Shown: positions 15,354 to 25,078 of the stretch, piece after piece
How the letters are laid out: the number at the start of each line of letters is the position of its first letter
Numbering within the stretch: the stretch's first letter is position 1
From: CAVVAL01 sp963742725
GTDB taxonomy: Bacteria > Actinomycetota > Actinomycetes > Mycobacteriales > Cryptosporangiaceae
Length of the DNA stretch: 64,000 bases
Direction of reading: 5' to 3'
NCBI GenBank assembly: GCA_963742725.1
Contig: CAVUMX010000004.1
Location: forward strand, 682,001 to 746,000
Notes under the pieces: generated by a model
What the model was told of the DNA's origin: nothing
Databases searched by the model: none
The model's input: only the letters and a program-made list of their open reading frames with translations
Position numbers and translations under genes: made by a program

Positions 15354-16226
15354 TCACGCGAGCGCGGGAAGGACGCGCTCGGCCAGGCGCTCGGTGAACT
15401 CGATCGGATCGCGGCCTGTCGGCACGTCCATCACGTCCAGCTCGTCGATGCCCAGCTCGGCGTACCGCTCGGCGGCGGCGAGGAACCCGTCCACGTCGTC
15501 GAGCACGGGCTTGCTGTACACGGCGGTCTTGGTGATGGCGTCGTAGTCGCGGCCCTCGTCGGCGCAGTGCGCGCGCAGGACGGCGAGCTTGTGCGCCACG
15601 TCCTCGTGACTGGTGGCGAACAGGTTGCAGGCGTCCGCGTACCTGGCCACCAGCAGGAGCGTCTTCTTCTCGCCGCCGCCCCCGACGAGGATCGGCGGGT
15701 GCGGACGGCTCAGCGGCGCCGGCACGCACAGCGTCTCCGCGAGCTGGTAGTGCTTCCCCTCGAACGGGCCGTTGTCGTCGCTCCACATCTGCTTACAGAT
15801 CCGCAGGGTCTCCTCGAGCCGCTCGAAACGCTCGCTGACAGGGACGATCGGCACGCCGAGACCGCGCTGCTCCCGCTCGTACCAGGACGCGCCGATGCCG
15901 AGCCGGGCCCGGCCGCCGGACAGCACGTCGAGCGTCGTCACGATCTTGGCGAGCAGTCCGGGGTGCCGGTACATGACGCCGGTGACGAGCGCGCCGAGCG
16001 TGATCCGTTCGGTCAGCGCGGCCACGTACCCCAGCGCCGTGTACGCCTCCAGCATCGGCTCGTCGGCGGACCGGCGGGCCTTCTCCATCTGGAAGTAGTG
16101 GTCCATGACGGTGATCGAGGCGAAACCGGCCTGGTCGGCGATGCGGGCCGCGCCGGCCAGCGTGGTCGCGATCCGGGCCGGGTCAGCGGGTGTCGTGTAG
16201 TCCCAGTAGTGCAGGCCGAGCTTCAA
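15354..16226 (-). CDS. LLM-class F420-dependent oxidoreductase
   Basis: 290 residues of the luciferase-like monooxygenase TIM barrel. The N-terminal strand MKLGLHYWDY, VMDHYFQ, RITLGALVTGVMYRHPGLLAK, LSGGRARLGIGASWYERE and PPILVGGGGEKKTLLL are typical of actinobacterial F420-using members. The start is a TTG at 16226 after a G-rich stretch. These enzymes transfer hydride from reduced F420 to varied substrates. It is preceded 48 bp upstream by the MFS exporter in the same direction, so the two may be co-transcribed. The substrate is unknown. Confidence 0.85.
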   Translation of the reverse strand: MKLGLHYWDYTTPADPARIATTLAGAARIADQAGFASITVMDHYFQMEKARRSADEPMLEAYTALGYVAALTERITLGALVTGVMYRHPGLLAKIVTTLDVLSGGRARLGIGASWYEREQRGLGVPIVPVSERFERLEETLRICKQMWSDDNGPFEGKHYQLAETLCVPAPLSRPHPPILVGGGGEKKTLLLVARYADACNLFATSHEDVAHKLAVLRAHCADEGRDYDAITKTAVYSKPVLDDVDGFLAAAERYAELGIDELDVMDVPTGRDPIEFTERLAERVLPALA

Positions 16227-16274
16227 CGCGGTGCCCCCCCGTGTGTCGGTGAGTCCCGACGCTACCTCGCGCGT

Positions 16275-17522
16275 TCAGGCGGCGGCCAGGAGCGCCGGCG
16301 CCGGGGCCGGGGCGGGCGTTGCGGCGGTCCGGGTCCGCTCGGCCCACCGCACCGCGGGCGCCATCGCGGCGCCGGCCACCAGGAACAGACCGCCGAGGAC
16401 GAGCCAGCCCGCCATGCCCCACGTGAACACCAGCGTGGTCAGCAGCGCCGGGCCGAGCATCCGCGCGGCCGCGGTGCCGGAGCCGAAGAAGCCCTGGTAC
16501 TGGCCCTGCTTGTCCTCCGGCGCGAGCCCCAGGCTGATCTCCCACGAGCCCGCCGCCTGGACCATCTCGGCGGTGACCTGGAGTGCGGCGGCCACCAGCA
16601 GGACGGCGACGGCCGCCCACGGCGCGAGCCCGGCGGCGGACAGCGCGAACGCGACGCACGCGGCGAGCATGACCAGACCGGCGGTACGGAACGCGCGGGC
16701 GGCGCTCGCCAGGCTGGTCACCCGCCGCGCGGCGCGGACCTGGAACAGCATCACGCTGACGGTGTTGAGCACGAGCAGCGTGGCCGTCAGCCAACCGGGC
16801 GCCGACGTCCGCTGCACGATCCACAGTGGAACGATCAGGCTGAGCAGCGGCATGTAGAGCAGCGTGATCGCGTTGAGCAGGGCGATGACCGCGTACGGAC
16901 GGTCGCGCAGCACGGCGAGCTTCGGCGCACCCTTCGGCGCGGCGGCCGACCGGGGCACGACGGGCAGGCGCGACAGCACCCACGCCGCCAGGACGAAGCT
17001 GCCCGCGTCCATGGCGAGGACCGCGAGGTACGCGGCCGGCCGGTCGAAGTAGAGCGCCACGCCGCCGATCGCCGCGCCCGTCGCCAGTCCGGCGTTGAGC
17101 GTCGCCTGCAGATGTGCGCGGACCGTCGTGCGCTCGGCCGGGGTGATCAGCCGCGCGAGCAGCGCCTGCCGGACGGCGGCCAGGCCGCACTGGCTGCTGG
17201 CGTACGCGGCCACCGCCAGGACGAACGCGACGTCCGACCGGACGAACAGGAGCGCGCCGACCGACAGCGCCGTCGCGAGCGCCAGCAGGACGGCCGTGCC
17301 GCGCGGACCGCGCCGGTCGGCGAGGTGGCCGAGCGGCACACCGGCCAGGAAACCGGTCGCCCAGCCGACGGTCAGTCCGAATCCGATCTGGGCGGGGGAG
17401 AGGCCGACCACCCGGCTGAAGAACAGCGCCGACGTCACGATGAACGCGCCGTCGCCGAGGGAGTTGGTCAGCTGGGCCACCGCGAGAACGCGGGGGGCGC
17501 CTGGCGCGGGGAGGATGCTCAT
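16275..17522 (-). CDS. MFS transporter, drug-efflux type
   Basis: 415 residues with 12 likely membrane spans. GHLADRRGPRG is the motif A loop between helices 2 and 3, and NSLGDGAFIVTSALFF starts helix 1, as in actinobacterial MFS exporters. The C-terminus is an alanine/proline-rich tail. It exports small molecules by proton antiport; the substrate is not deducible. The gene is divergent from the LAL regulator at 17672 across 149 bp, so control by that regulator is possible but not shown. Confidence 0.85.
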   Translation of the reverse strand: MSILPAPGAPRVLAVAQLTNSLGDGAFIVTSALFFSRVVGLSPAQIGFGLTVGWATGFLAGVPLGHLADRRGPRGTAVLLALATALSVGALLFVRSDVAFVLAVAAYASSQCGLAAVRQALLARLITPAERTTVRAHLQATLNAGLATGAAIGGVALYFDRPAAYLAVLAMDAGSFVLAAWVLSRLPVVPRSAAAPKGAPKLAVLRDRPYAVIALLNAITLLYMPLLSLIVPLWIVQRTSAPGWLTATLLVLNTVSVMLFQVRAARRVTSLASAARAFRTAGLVMLAACVAFALSAAGLAPWAAVAVLLVAAALQVTAEMVQAAGSWEISLGLAPEDKQGQYQGFFGSGTAAARMLGPALLTTLVFTWGMAGWLVLGGLFLVAGAAMAPAVRWAERTRTAATPAPAPAPALLAAA

Positions 17523-17671
17523 GTCTCGAACCTAAGCGCTAGGTGGCCCGCGATCATGGTCCATTCAATGCCAAGATCCATGGGCCAATTCGCTGGGCGC
17601 CGGTGGGCCTCAGTCAGGTTACTCACGGGTAGATCCGCGACCGCCCCGGAAACCGGCTGGCCACCGGTACA

Positions 17672-20440
17672 GTGCCGATTGTGCTGGTGGGACGCGATGT
17701 CGAGCGCGGCCGGCTCCGGGCCTGGGTCAAGGACGTCGCCGCCGGCCGCGGTACCGCGGTGCTCCTGGAGGGCGAACCGGGCGTCGGCAAGTCGGCGTTG
17801 CTCGAAGCCGGCCTCGCGCACGCGCCGGATCTCGGCTGCCGGCTGTTGTGGGGCCGCGGCGAGGAGCTCACCCAGCGCTTCATCCTCCGTCCGCTGCTCG
17901 GGTGTTTGCCTGGCAACGTTGTCAACGGCCAGCGCGTGGACGAGATCGCCGGGATGCTCCGTGGTGAGGCCGGCGGTGTACCGCAGACGGGCGGCGATCC
18001 GGTGGCGGCGGCGTGCGAGCAGATGCTGGCGCTCGTCGACGAGCTGTGCGCGGCCGGCCCTGTCGTGCTGGTGGTCGACGATCTCCACTGGGCCGACGAG
18101 CCGACCGTGCAGGTCTGGCACCGTCTCGCCCGGTCGGTCCAGCAGCTTCCGCTGTTACTGGTCGGCGCGGCCAGGCCGCAGCCCAAGCGTGACGACCTCG
18201 CCGCGCTCCGCCGGGGCGTGTCCCAGGGTGGCGGCGAGCTGATCGAACTCGGCCCGCTTCCGGAACCGGCCGTCGTCGAGCTGGTCGGCGTGCTGACCGG
18301 GGCCTCACCCGGACCGAACCTGACCCGGCTCGCCGCCGGCGCCGCGGGCAACGCGCTGTACCTGATCGAGCTGGTCGCGGCGCTCCAGCGCGACGGCGTC
18401 CTGACCGTGGACGCCGTGTCGGAGGCGCCGCCGGACATCGCGCCCGCCTCGCTCGGCGGGGCGATCGCCGGCCGGTTGGAGTTCCTGTCCGCGCCGACCA
18501 GGGACGTGCTGCGCGCCGGCTGCCTGCTCGGTGACGGATTCGCGGTCAGCGACCTCGCGACCGTGCTGCGACGGCCCGCGGCGGATTTCGTCGGGGCATT
18601 GCGTGAGGCCACGGGCGCCGGCGTCCTGGTGGATACGGGGACCACGCTCAGTTTCCGGCACGGGCTGATCCGGGACGCGCTGTACTACGACACCCCCGAG
18701 TCGCTGCGCGCGGCGCTGCACCGCGACGCCGCGGAGGCGCTGGCTGTCGCGGCCGCCCCGATCGATCGGGTCGCCGCGCAACTGCTCCGCGCCGGTGACA
18801 CCGTGGACGTCTGGACGCTGGACTGGCTGACGGCCACGGCGCCGGAGCTGACCAGCCAGGCGCCCGGGGTCGCGGCCGAGTTGCTGCGGGTGGCGCTGGA
18901 CAGAGTCTCCGCGTCCGATCCTCGCCGCGGCACGATCGCCGCCCGGCTGGCCACCGCGCTGTTCCGCGTCGGACGGTCGAGGGAGGCCGAGCAGGCGGCC
19001 CACACGGCGCTCGCCCAGACCACCGAACCCGACCTGATCGGCCAGCTGTACTGGTACTTCTGCGAGTCGGGCCGCTTCGACGACGCGTTCGCCGAGGTCA
19101 CGCACGCGCTCGGCGGCCCAGGTCTGCGTCCGGACCACGACGCCCGGCTCCGGGCGATGGCGGCGCAGTGCCACGGGAACGTGGGGGACATCGCCGGTGC
19201 CGAATCCGCCGCCGAGACCGCGCTCGTCGCGGCCCGCGCGGCCGGTGATCCGTGGGCGACCGCGTACGCGCTCAACGTGGCCGCGATGACCCGGACCTAC
19301 CACGGCAAGCTCGCGGCGGCGCTCCCGCTGCGCGAGAGCGCGCTGGCGCTCGTCCGGGACCATCCGGAGCTGACAGACCTGCGGCTGCTCCTGGAGACCA
19401 ACCAGGCGGACACGCTCGTCGACCTCGACCGGTACGCCGATGCGAGGCACGGGCTGAACGAGGTCCTGCGGCTCGCGGAGCGGACCGGCAACCTGCGCGG
19501 CCTGACGATGGCGCGCGCCATCCTGGCCCGGGTCGAGTACGAGACCGGCCGCTGGGACGACGCCCTGTTCGAGGCCGGCGCGCCGGCAGAGTTCCCCGAT
19601 CCCAGCTCGGCCAGCTACGTCCACGGCATCGCCGCGCTGATCTCGGTTCACCGTGACGACGCGGCCATGGCACGGCACCACATCGACGCCGGTACCGCGA
19701 TGGCCGGCGGATGGCACGACACCGTGCTGCACGCCCGGGCGGTCGAGCACGAACGGGCCGGCCGGCCTGCCGACGGGCTCGCGGAGCTCGTCCGGTACCT
19801 CACCGCGCAACAGCGCACCGCCGCGGACTGGGTGACCCATCTGACCGGCGTCGACGCCGTCCGGCTCGCCGTCATGGTCGGAGATCTGCGGACCGCCGCC
19901 GATCTCACCAGGCGTATGGAGGGGTTCGCCGCGCGGGTGGACACCGCGAGCGCGCGTGGCGCCGTCCTCTTCGCGCGTGGTCTCGTCGACACCGACGCGG
20001 CGTTCCTGATCAGGGCCGCGGACACCTACCGGGACATCGACCGGGCGCTGCCGTCCGCACAGGCGATGGAGGTCGCGGCCGACCTGTGCGTCGAGGCCGG
20101 CGACCGGACGGCGGCACGGCGGCTGTTCACCGAGGCGATCGCGGTCTACACGCGTCTCGGCGCGGGCTGGGACGTCGCGCGGACGGACGCGCGGTTCCGC
20201 GCGCTGGGCATCCGTCGCGGGCGGCGCCCGGCGGGGGTTCGTCCCCAGTTCGGCCCGGAGAGCCTGACCGAGACCGAGACGACGATCGCCCGTCTGGTCG
20301 CCGAAGGCCTGTCCAACCCGGAGATCGGCGACCGGCTGTTCCTGTCGCGCCGCACGGTGCAGACCCACGTCTCACACATCCTCGCCAAGCTCGACATGCG
20401 CTCCCGCGTGGAGATCGCCCGGCAGTTCGCACCCGTCTGA
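17672..20440 (+). CDS. LAL-type LuxR transcriptional regulator with TTA codon
   Basis: 922 residues. An N-terminal AAA ATPase domain has Walker A LEGEPGVGKSALLE and Walker B VVLVVDDLHWADEP. A long TPR-like helical region follows, and a C-terminal LuxR helix-turn-helix reads LTETETTIARLVAEGLSNPE and RTVQTHVSHILAKL. Large ATP-binding LuxR regulators often activate secondary-metabolite or degradation genes. The GTG at 17672 is assigned because the FVG/LVGRD motif begins right behind it; there is no clear ribosome site. Codon 162 (18155-18157) is TTA, which in Streptomyces-like organisms requires the developmental bldA tRNA, so translation may be limited to late growth. Likely targets are the divergent MFS gene or the chitinase-fusion gene downstream. 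Confidence 0.88.
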   Translation: MPIVLVGRDVERGRLRAWVKDVAAGRGTAVLLEGEPGVGKSALLEAGLAHAPDLGCRLLWGRGEELTQRFILRPLLGCLPGNVVNGQRVDEIAGMLRGEAGGVPQTGGDPVAAACEQMLALVDELCAAGPVVLVVDDLHWADEPTVQVWHRLARSVQQLPLLLVGAARPQPKRDDLAALRRGVSQGGGELIELGPLPEPAVVELVGVLTGASPGPNLTRLAAGAAGNALYLIELVAALQRDGVLTVDAVSEAPPDIAPASLGGAIAGRLEFLSAPTRDVLRAGCLLGDGFAVSDLATVLRRPAADFVGALREATGAGVLVDTGTTLSFRHGLIRDALYYDTPESLRAALHRDAAEALAVAAAPIDRVAAQLLRAGDTVDVWTLDWLTATAPELTSQAPGVAAELLRVALDRVSASDPRRGTIAARLATALFRVGRSREAEQAAHTALAQTTEPDLIGQLYWYFCESGRFDDAFAEVTHALGGPGLRPDHDARLRAMAAQCHGNVGDIAGAESAAETALVAARAAGDPWATAYALNVAAMTRTYHGKLAAALPLRESALALVRDHPELTDLRLLLETNQADTLVDLDRYADARHGLNEVLRLAERTGNLRGLTMARAILARVEYETGRWDDALFEAGAPAEFPDPSSASYVHGIAALISVHRDDAAMARHHIDAGTAMAGGWHDTVLHARAVEHERAGRPADGLAELVRYLTAQQRTAADWVTHLTGVDAVRLAVMVGDLRTAADLTRRMEGFAARVDTASARGAVLFARGLVDTDAAFLIRAADTYRDIDRALPSAQAMEVAADLCVEAGDRTAARRLFTEAIAVYTRLGAGWDVARTDARFRALGIRRGRRPAGVRPQFGPESLTETETTIARLVAEGLSNPEIGDRLFLSRRTVQTHVSHILAKLDMRSRVEIARQFAPV

Positions 20441-20535
20441 CCTGCGGTTATCTGTTCAGTGCTGGGAAGGCGCCGAATTAACCGCGCCAGGTGGCGGATG
20501 TATCGGCAAACGCTCTCCCGGAGGGTGGGAACCGT

Positions 20536-20574
20536 CCTGGCGGGGACCCCACCACGCGAGCCGGCCCCGCCAGG
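20536..20574 (+). terminator. Hairpin between the LAL regulator and the PI-PLC/GH18 gene
   Basis: CCTGGCGGGG and CCCCGCCAGG form a perfect 10-bp stem around 19 nt. It lies about 95 nt past the regulator stop and 39 nt before the next start, so it may terminate the first transcript or form a structured leader for the second. Confidence 0.5.
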
Positions 20575-20612
20575 GCCCTTGGCGCCGGCTCGCCACACGA
20601 GGAGACCCCCTC

Positions 20613-23570
20613 ATGTTCCGACGTCTGACCACGCTGGTCGTCGCGGCGCTCGTCGCCGCGCTCGCCGCGGTGGTGGCGCCCGCCAGCACCGTACTGGCCG
20701 AGCCTCAACCTCCAGGCCCAGGACCTACCAAGTTCTATCGGACCCTCACCGACACGAGCCACCCGAACTGGATGAAATGGGTCGGTGACGGCACCAGCCT
20801 GGGCAACCTCTCAATACCTGGCACCCACGACACGCTGTCCATTCAGGGCGGTCATGCATTCCAGACCCAGGAACATCACGGTGTCCACGGCGCCACGCTG
20901 AAGCCTCAGTTCGAGGCCGGCATCCGGGCCATCGACATCCGGGTGCGTGTCGCCGACATCGGCAACAAGGTGTTCACCATCCACCATGGAACCGAGTACA
21001 TGGACGCCGTCTTCGGGGATGTCATCCGGGAGTCCGCGGATTTCCTGGCCGCGCACCCCACCGAGACCATCCTGATGAACGTCAAGATGGAGTGCACCGG
21101 GGAGACGGGCTCCTGTAAGGACGCGGACGGCACGGACCCAGACGTTCGCAAGGCGATCTTCGACCATTACCGCGACACTGCCCCCGAGAAGGACCGCTTC
21201 TGGGCGCCGTCGTTCACGAGCCAGGCTGATATGCCCACGCTCGGTCAGGTACGCGGCAAGATTGTTCTCCGGTCACTCGTCGAGCCTCTGGGCGGTTGGT
21301 ACCCCGGTTACGGCCTGAAGCAGGTGGCGCAGGACTGGACGAATTACATCCAGGACAATTATGAGGTCGAGATGGACGGCTTCAACTGGAAATGGGACGC
21401 GATCAGAGCGCATTTTGAGAAGTCCAATGCCGACGCTGACCCGAACAAGATGTACGTGAACTTCTTCAGCTGCTCCAAGACGGTCGTGCTGTTCCCCTAC
21501 ACCTGTGCACGCGGCACCGGCGCCGACGGCACCGAGGCCGACCACGGGATGAACGAGCGCGGAATCGAATATCTCCTGTCCGCGTACGAGAACATCAAGC
21601 GGACCGGCGTCGTGATGATGGATTTCCCGGGCGCCGGGCTGATCGACACGATCATCGCGCACAACTACAAGAACGCACCCTGGTCCACCGACCTCGAGGC
21701 TGACATCCATCAGACCTACAAGAACGTGGTGTACCAGGCGGACGGCAATGCCGAGAACCGGCAGAACAAGTTCGCGCGGTTCTTCCAGCGGATGGCGCCG
21801 CAGGTCGACTGGGTGACCGCCGTCATCAAGATGCACTACGGCTACCACCTCGGATGGCAGGCTTCCCACCTCCTGATGGACGAGGTGAACCACGACGAGT
21901 ACAAGTTCGTGGTGTACGCCGTCGACAAGGGCGCCGCCAATACCGACATCACCCAGGCCAACATCAAGAGCGTCGTCGACCCGGCACTCGCCGGGCTGTC
22001 CGGTGCGCACGCCGACAGAGCCGAAGCGCTGCGCGCCAAGCTCATCGCGGCGCACCCGGGCGCGCGGTGGTCGGTGATCGTCAAGGAGGACCCGGGCGGT
22101 TACCAGAACTGGAAGATCACCTATCCGTCGCCTGGCACCGCCGCCTACCAGACGGCCTATGATGGTTACCGGTATCTCGCCTACGCGATGGGGATGAGTG
22201 ACGCCGCACCTGAGCCTGATCCCGTCGAGGACGACATCAACTTCTCCAAGGTCGACAACCTCGACTGGGACGAATCCGGTGCGGACGCGGGCGTGCCCGG
22301 CGAGCGGGTGGCCTACTTCAACGGCTGGTCGATCTATGCGAACAACTACACCCTCAAGACGGTCGACACCAATGGCACGGCGGCCAAGCTGACCAAGCTG
22401 AACTACGCCTTCGAGAACATCCATCCCACGGACCTGACCTGTATGGCCGCCAACAAAGCCTCGTCCAACGACGAAAGCAGCACGGACGGCAACGACGGTT
22501 CGGGTGACGCGTGGGCGGACTACCAGAAGGGCTTCACCGCGGAGGAGAGCATCGACGGTGTCGCGGACACCTGGGGCCAGTCGCTGAAGGGCAACTTCAA
22601 CCAGTTGAAGAAGCTCAAGGCCAAGCATCCACACCTGAAGACCATGGTCTCCATCGGTGGCTGGACCTACTCGAAGTATTTCTCGGATGCGGCGGCGACC
22701 GATGCTTCCCGCAAGAAGTTCGTGAAGTCGTGCGTCGACATGTACATCAGGGGCAACCTGCCGAAGATCGGTGACGATCCGGCCGGCGGTGACGGTGTAG
22801 CCGCTGGTGTGTTCGACGGGATCGACATCGACTGGGAGTTCCCGGGCAGCGCTGACGGTCACACGGGTAACCACTACGGCCCGCAGGACACGGCGAACTT
22901 CACCGCGTTGCTCGCCGAGTTCCGTAGCCAGCTCAACGCGGTCGGGGGTGGCTACCAGCTCACGGCGGCACTGCCGGCCGGTGCGAACAAGATCGACAAG
23001 CTCCAGGTGTCACAGATCGCGACGTACCTCGACCTGGGCAACATCATGACCTATGACATGCATGGCGCGTGGGAAGGAAGTGGCCCGGCCAACTCGCAGG
23101 ATCCGCTTTACAGCACGCCGGACGACCCGTCCACGGTCGCCGGCATGACGGTGGACGACGCGATCACCGCCTACCTTGACGGCGGCTTCCCGGCCGGCAA
23201 GCTCGCGCTGGGTGTGCCGTTCTACGCCCGGGGTTGGACGGGAGTTCCCGACGGTGGTGCGCACGGCCGGTACCAGTCGGTCACCGGGCCGACGGCGTCG
23301 TTCGACTACTCCCAGCAGCCAGGTGTGGCCTTCTACAAGGAGCTCGTCGCCGCCGACAAGATGGTCGACGGCAAGGTCTACTGGGATCAGCAGGCCAAGA
23401 GCACCTGGGTCTATGACGGCACGAACTACTGGGGCGTCTCGACGCCGAAGTCGTTGACCGCCAGGCGGCAATACATCAAAGGCAAGGGTCTCGGTGGAGT
23501 CATGATCTACTCCCTCGAAGCCGATGCCCCAGGCACCACGTTGCTCAAGGCGGCGACCGGCATCAACTGA
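20613..23570 (+). CDS. Secreted PI-PLC X-domain / GH18 chitinase fusion
   Basis: 985 residues with a signal peptide (MFRRLTTLVVAALVAAL, cleavage near TVLA-EP). Residues about 55-360 match the phosphatidylinositol-specific phospholipase C X domain: SIPGTHDTLS has the first catalytic His (His72) and FTIHHGTEYM the second (His124/125). Residues about 560-985 are a family 18 glycosidase with DGIDIDWEFPG, giving catalytic Glu742 in the DxxDxDxE motif, plus NIMTYDMHGAW and GVMIYSLEAD. It should be exported and could attack both membrane phosphoinositides and chitin, a fitting pair against fungi or invertebrates. The gene uses more A/T-ending codons than its neighbours, which may mean acquisition. 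The start follows GAGGAGACC by about 6 nt. Confidence 0.88.
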   Translation: MFRRLTTLVVAALVAALAAVVAPASTVLAEPQPPGPGPTKFYRTLTDTSHPNWMKWVGDGTSLGNLSIPGTHDTLSIQGGHAFQTQEHHGVHGATLKPQFEAGIRAIDIRVRVADIGNKVFTIHHGTEYMDAVFGDVIRESADFLAAHPTETILMNVKMECTGETGSCKDADGTDPDVRKAIFDHYRDTAPEKDRFWAPSFTSQADMPTLGQVRGKIVLRSLVEPLGGWYPGYGLKQVAQDWTNYIQDNYEVEMDGFNWKWDAIRAHFEKSNADADPNKMYVNFFSCSKTVVLFPYTCARGTGADGTEADHGMNERGIEYLLSAYENIKRTGVVMMDFPGAGLIDTIIAHNYKNAPWSTDLEADIHQTYKNVVYQADGNAENRQNKFARFFQRMAPQVDWVTAVIKMHYGYHLGWQASHLLMDEVNHDEYKFVVYAVDKGAANTDITQANIKSVVDPALAGLSGAHADRAEALRAKLIAAHPGARWSVIVKEDPGGYQNWKITYPSPGTAAYQTAYDGYRYLAYAMGMSDAAPEPDPVEDDINFSKVDNLDWDESGADAGVPGERVAYFNGWSIYANNYTLKTVDTNGTAAKLTKLNYAFENIHPTDLTCMAANKASSNDESSTDGNDGSGDAWADYQKGFTAEESIDGVADTWGQSLKGNFNQLKKLKAKHPHLKTMVSIGGWTYSKYFSDAAATDASRKKFVKSCVDMYIRGNLPKIGDDPAGGDGVAAGVFDGIDIDWEFPGSADGHTGNHYGPQDTANFTALLAEFRSQLNAVGGGYQLTAALPAGANKIDKLQVSQIATYLDLGNIMTYDMHGAWEGSGPANSQDPLYSTPDDPSTVAGMTVDDAITAYLDGGFPAGKLALGVPFYARGWTGVPDGGAHGRYQSVTGPTASFDYSQQPGVAFYKELVAADKMVDGKVYWDQQAKSTWVYDGTNYWGVSTPKSLTARRQYIKGKGLGGVMIYSLEADAPGTTLLKAATGIN

Positions 23571-23577
23571 ACCGGGT

Positions 23578-23608
23578 GGGGACCCGCGCCGAGCCGGCGC
23601 GGGCCCCC
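23578..23608 (+). terminator. Hairpin terminator after the chitinase fusion
   Basis: GGGG-A-CCCGCGCC pairs with GGCGCGGG-C-CCCC around a GAGCC loop, with one A/C mismatch in the stem. It starts 8 nt after the stop codon. Confidence 0.75.
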
Positions 23609-23636
23609 GCTCCAGGCCCCACGCTAAGGTCAGGGC

Positions 23637-24374
23637 ATGTTGGGCCGCGCCTATGGGATCGCACGATCACTCGTCATGTACCACGGCATCCCGGGCAGGC
23701 ACCGGCAGATGAAGCGGTTCTACCGCGAGTTCCTCGGGCCGGGTGACGTCGCGTTCGACATCGGCGCCCACGTGGGGAGCCGGGTCCGGGCGTGGCGGAA
23801 GCTGGGCGCGCGGGTGATCGCCGTCGAGCCGCAGCCCGACTTCGTGCGGGTCCTGCGCCTGTTCTTCGGCCGCGACAAGGACGTCGTCATCGAGCCGCGT
23901 GCCATCGGGGCGCAGGCCGGGAAGGCACGGCTCGCCGTCTCCACGGCGACGCCGACGGTCTCGTCGATGTCCACCGAATGGGTCGAGTCGGTGGCGTCGG
24001 ACCGCAGCTTCGCCCGCGTCCGCTGGGACCGCTCCGTCGAGGTCGAGGTGACGACGCTCGACGACCTCATCGCTCAGTACGGCGAACCGGCGTTCTGCAA
24101 GATCGACGTCGAGGGCTTCGAGGCCGACGTGCTGGCGGGGGTCACCCGGCCGCTGCGCGCGCTGTCGTTCGAGTACCTGCCGATGGCGCACGACGCGGCA
24201 CTCACCGTCCTGAACCTCGTGGACAAGCTGGGTGACTACGTCTACAACTACTCGCCGATCGAGACGATGCGCTGGGCCGGTGACGACTGGCTCGACGCCG
24301 CCGACCTGGTGACGCTGCTCGACCGCTACCGCCCGCTGGGCCGCTCCGGGGACGTCTACGCGCGCCTGCGGTAA
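23637..24374 (+). CDS. FkbM-family methyltransferase
   Basis: 245 residues. FDIGAHVGSRVRAWRKLG is the SAM-binding glycine-rich loop, VIAVEPQPDF the acidic motif II, and CKIDVEGFEADVLAG the FkbM signature. Family members O-methylate sugars and natural products. The ATG at 23637 lies 29 nt past the terminator of the chitinase gene, so it is probably transcribed separately. It converges on the HAD gene with a 5-bp gap. No neighbour reveals the substrate. Confidence 0.85.
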   Translation: MLGRAYGIARSLVMYHGIPGRHRQMKRFYREFLGPGDVAFDIGAHVGSRVRAWRKLGARVIAVEPQPDFVRVLRLFFGRDKDVVIEPRAIGAQAGKARLAVSTATPTVSSMSTEWVESVASDRSFARVRWDRSVEVEVTTLDDLIAQYGEPAFCKIDVEGFEADVLAGVTRPLRALSFEYLPMAHDAALTVLNLVDKLGDYVYNYSPIETMRWAGDDWLDAADLVTLLDRYRPLGRSGDVYARLR

Positions 24375-24379
24375 CCCGG

Positions 24380-25048
24380 TCAGATGAGCGACAGGACATG
24401 CCCGAGCCCGCGCGGGCCGGACTTCGCCGGCGGCGGAAGCAGGAACACGCACATCCCGGCGGCGACCGCGCCGGAGTCGGTGAGCGGGTTGTCGCCGACC
24501 ATGAGCGTCCGCGCCGGATCGACGTCCAGCAGGTCGCAGGCCGCGAGGAACGGCATGGTCGCCGGCTTGCAGACGCCGCACTGGTAGGACATCACGACGG
24601 CGTTCAGGTAGGGCGACAGGCCGAGCTGGTCCATGGCCGGGCGCAGGTCGAAGCCGGTGTCGCTGACGATGCCGACCAGCAGGCCCGCCTCGCGCACGGC
24701 CTTCAGGGTCGGGACGGTGTCCGGGAACGCCTCCCAGGACTCCGCGCTGACGGTGAGGGCGTACAGCTCCTCGCTGAGCCCGGGGGCCAGCCGCTGGCAT
24801 CCGGCCTCGTCGTACAGGTCGATCCACACCTCGCGGTGACGGGCGTTCGACAGGTCACGGCCCTTCGCCAGCTCCTCGGCCGTGCTGCTGCGTTCGAGGA
24901 CGCGCCGCCACACGCCGGCCACCTCGTCCGGGTCGAGCTCGTCGACGCCGAGAGCGGCGGCCGCCCGGTGGAGCAGCTTCTCGCCGCTCCCGGACAGCCG
25001 GATCAGCGTGTCGCCCGCGTCGAACAGCACCGCGTCGAACTCACTCAC
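24380..25048 (-). CDS. HAD-family hydrolase
   Basis: 222 residues. FDAGDTLIRL is motif I with the nucleophilic Asp and acid/base Asp, GIVSDTGFD is motif II, and MVGDNPLTDSGAVAAGM is motif IV. It should be a cytoplasmic phosphatase for a small phosphorylated metabolite. The GTG at 25048 is preceded by GAGGAG. It follows the CDP-alcohol phosphatidyltransferase by 30 bp in the same direction and belongs with the adjoining pterin/flavin-like cluster. A role in dephosphorylating a pyrimidine or sugar phosphate of that pathway is inference. Confidence 0.83.
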   Translation of the reverse strand: MSEFDAVLFDAGDTLIRLSGSGEKLLHRAAAALGVDELDPDEVAGVWRRVLERSSTAEELAKGRDLSNARHREVWIDLYDEAGCQRLAPGLSEELYALTVSAESWEAFPDTVPTLKAVREAGLLVGIVSDTGFDLRPAMDQLGLSPYLNAVVMSYQCGVCKPATMPFLAACDLLDVDPARTLMVGDNPLTDSGAVAAGMCVFLLPPPAKSGPRGLGHVLSLI

Positions 25049-25078
25049 GTCACCGTCTCCTCAATGTCTCGGCCCCGG

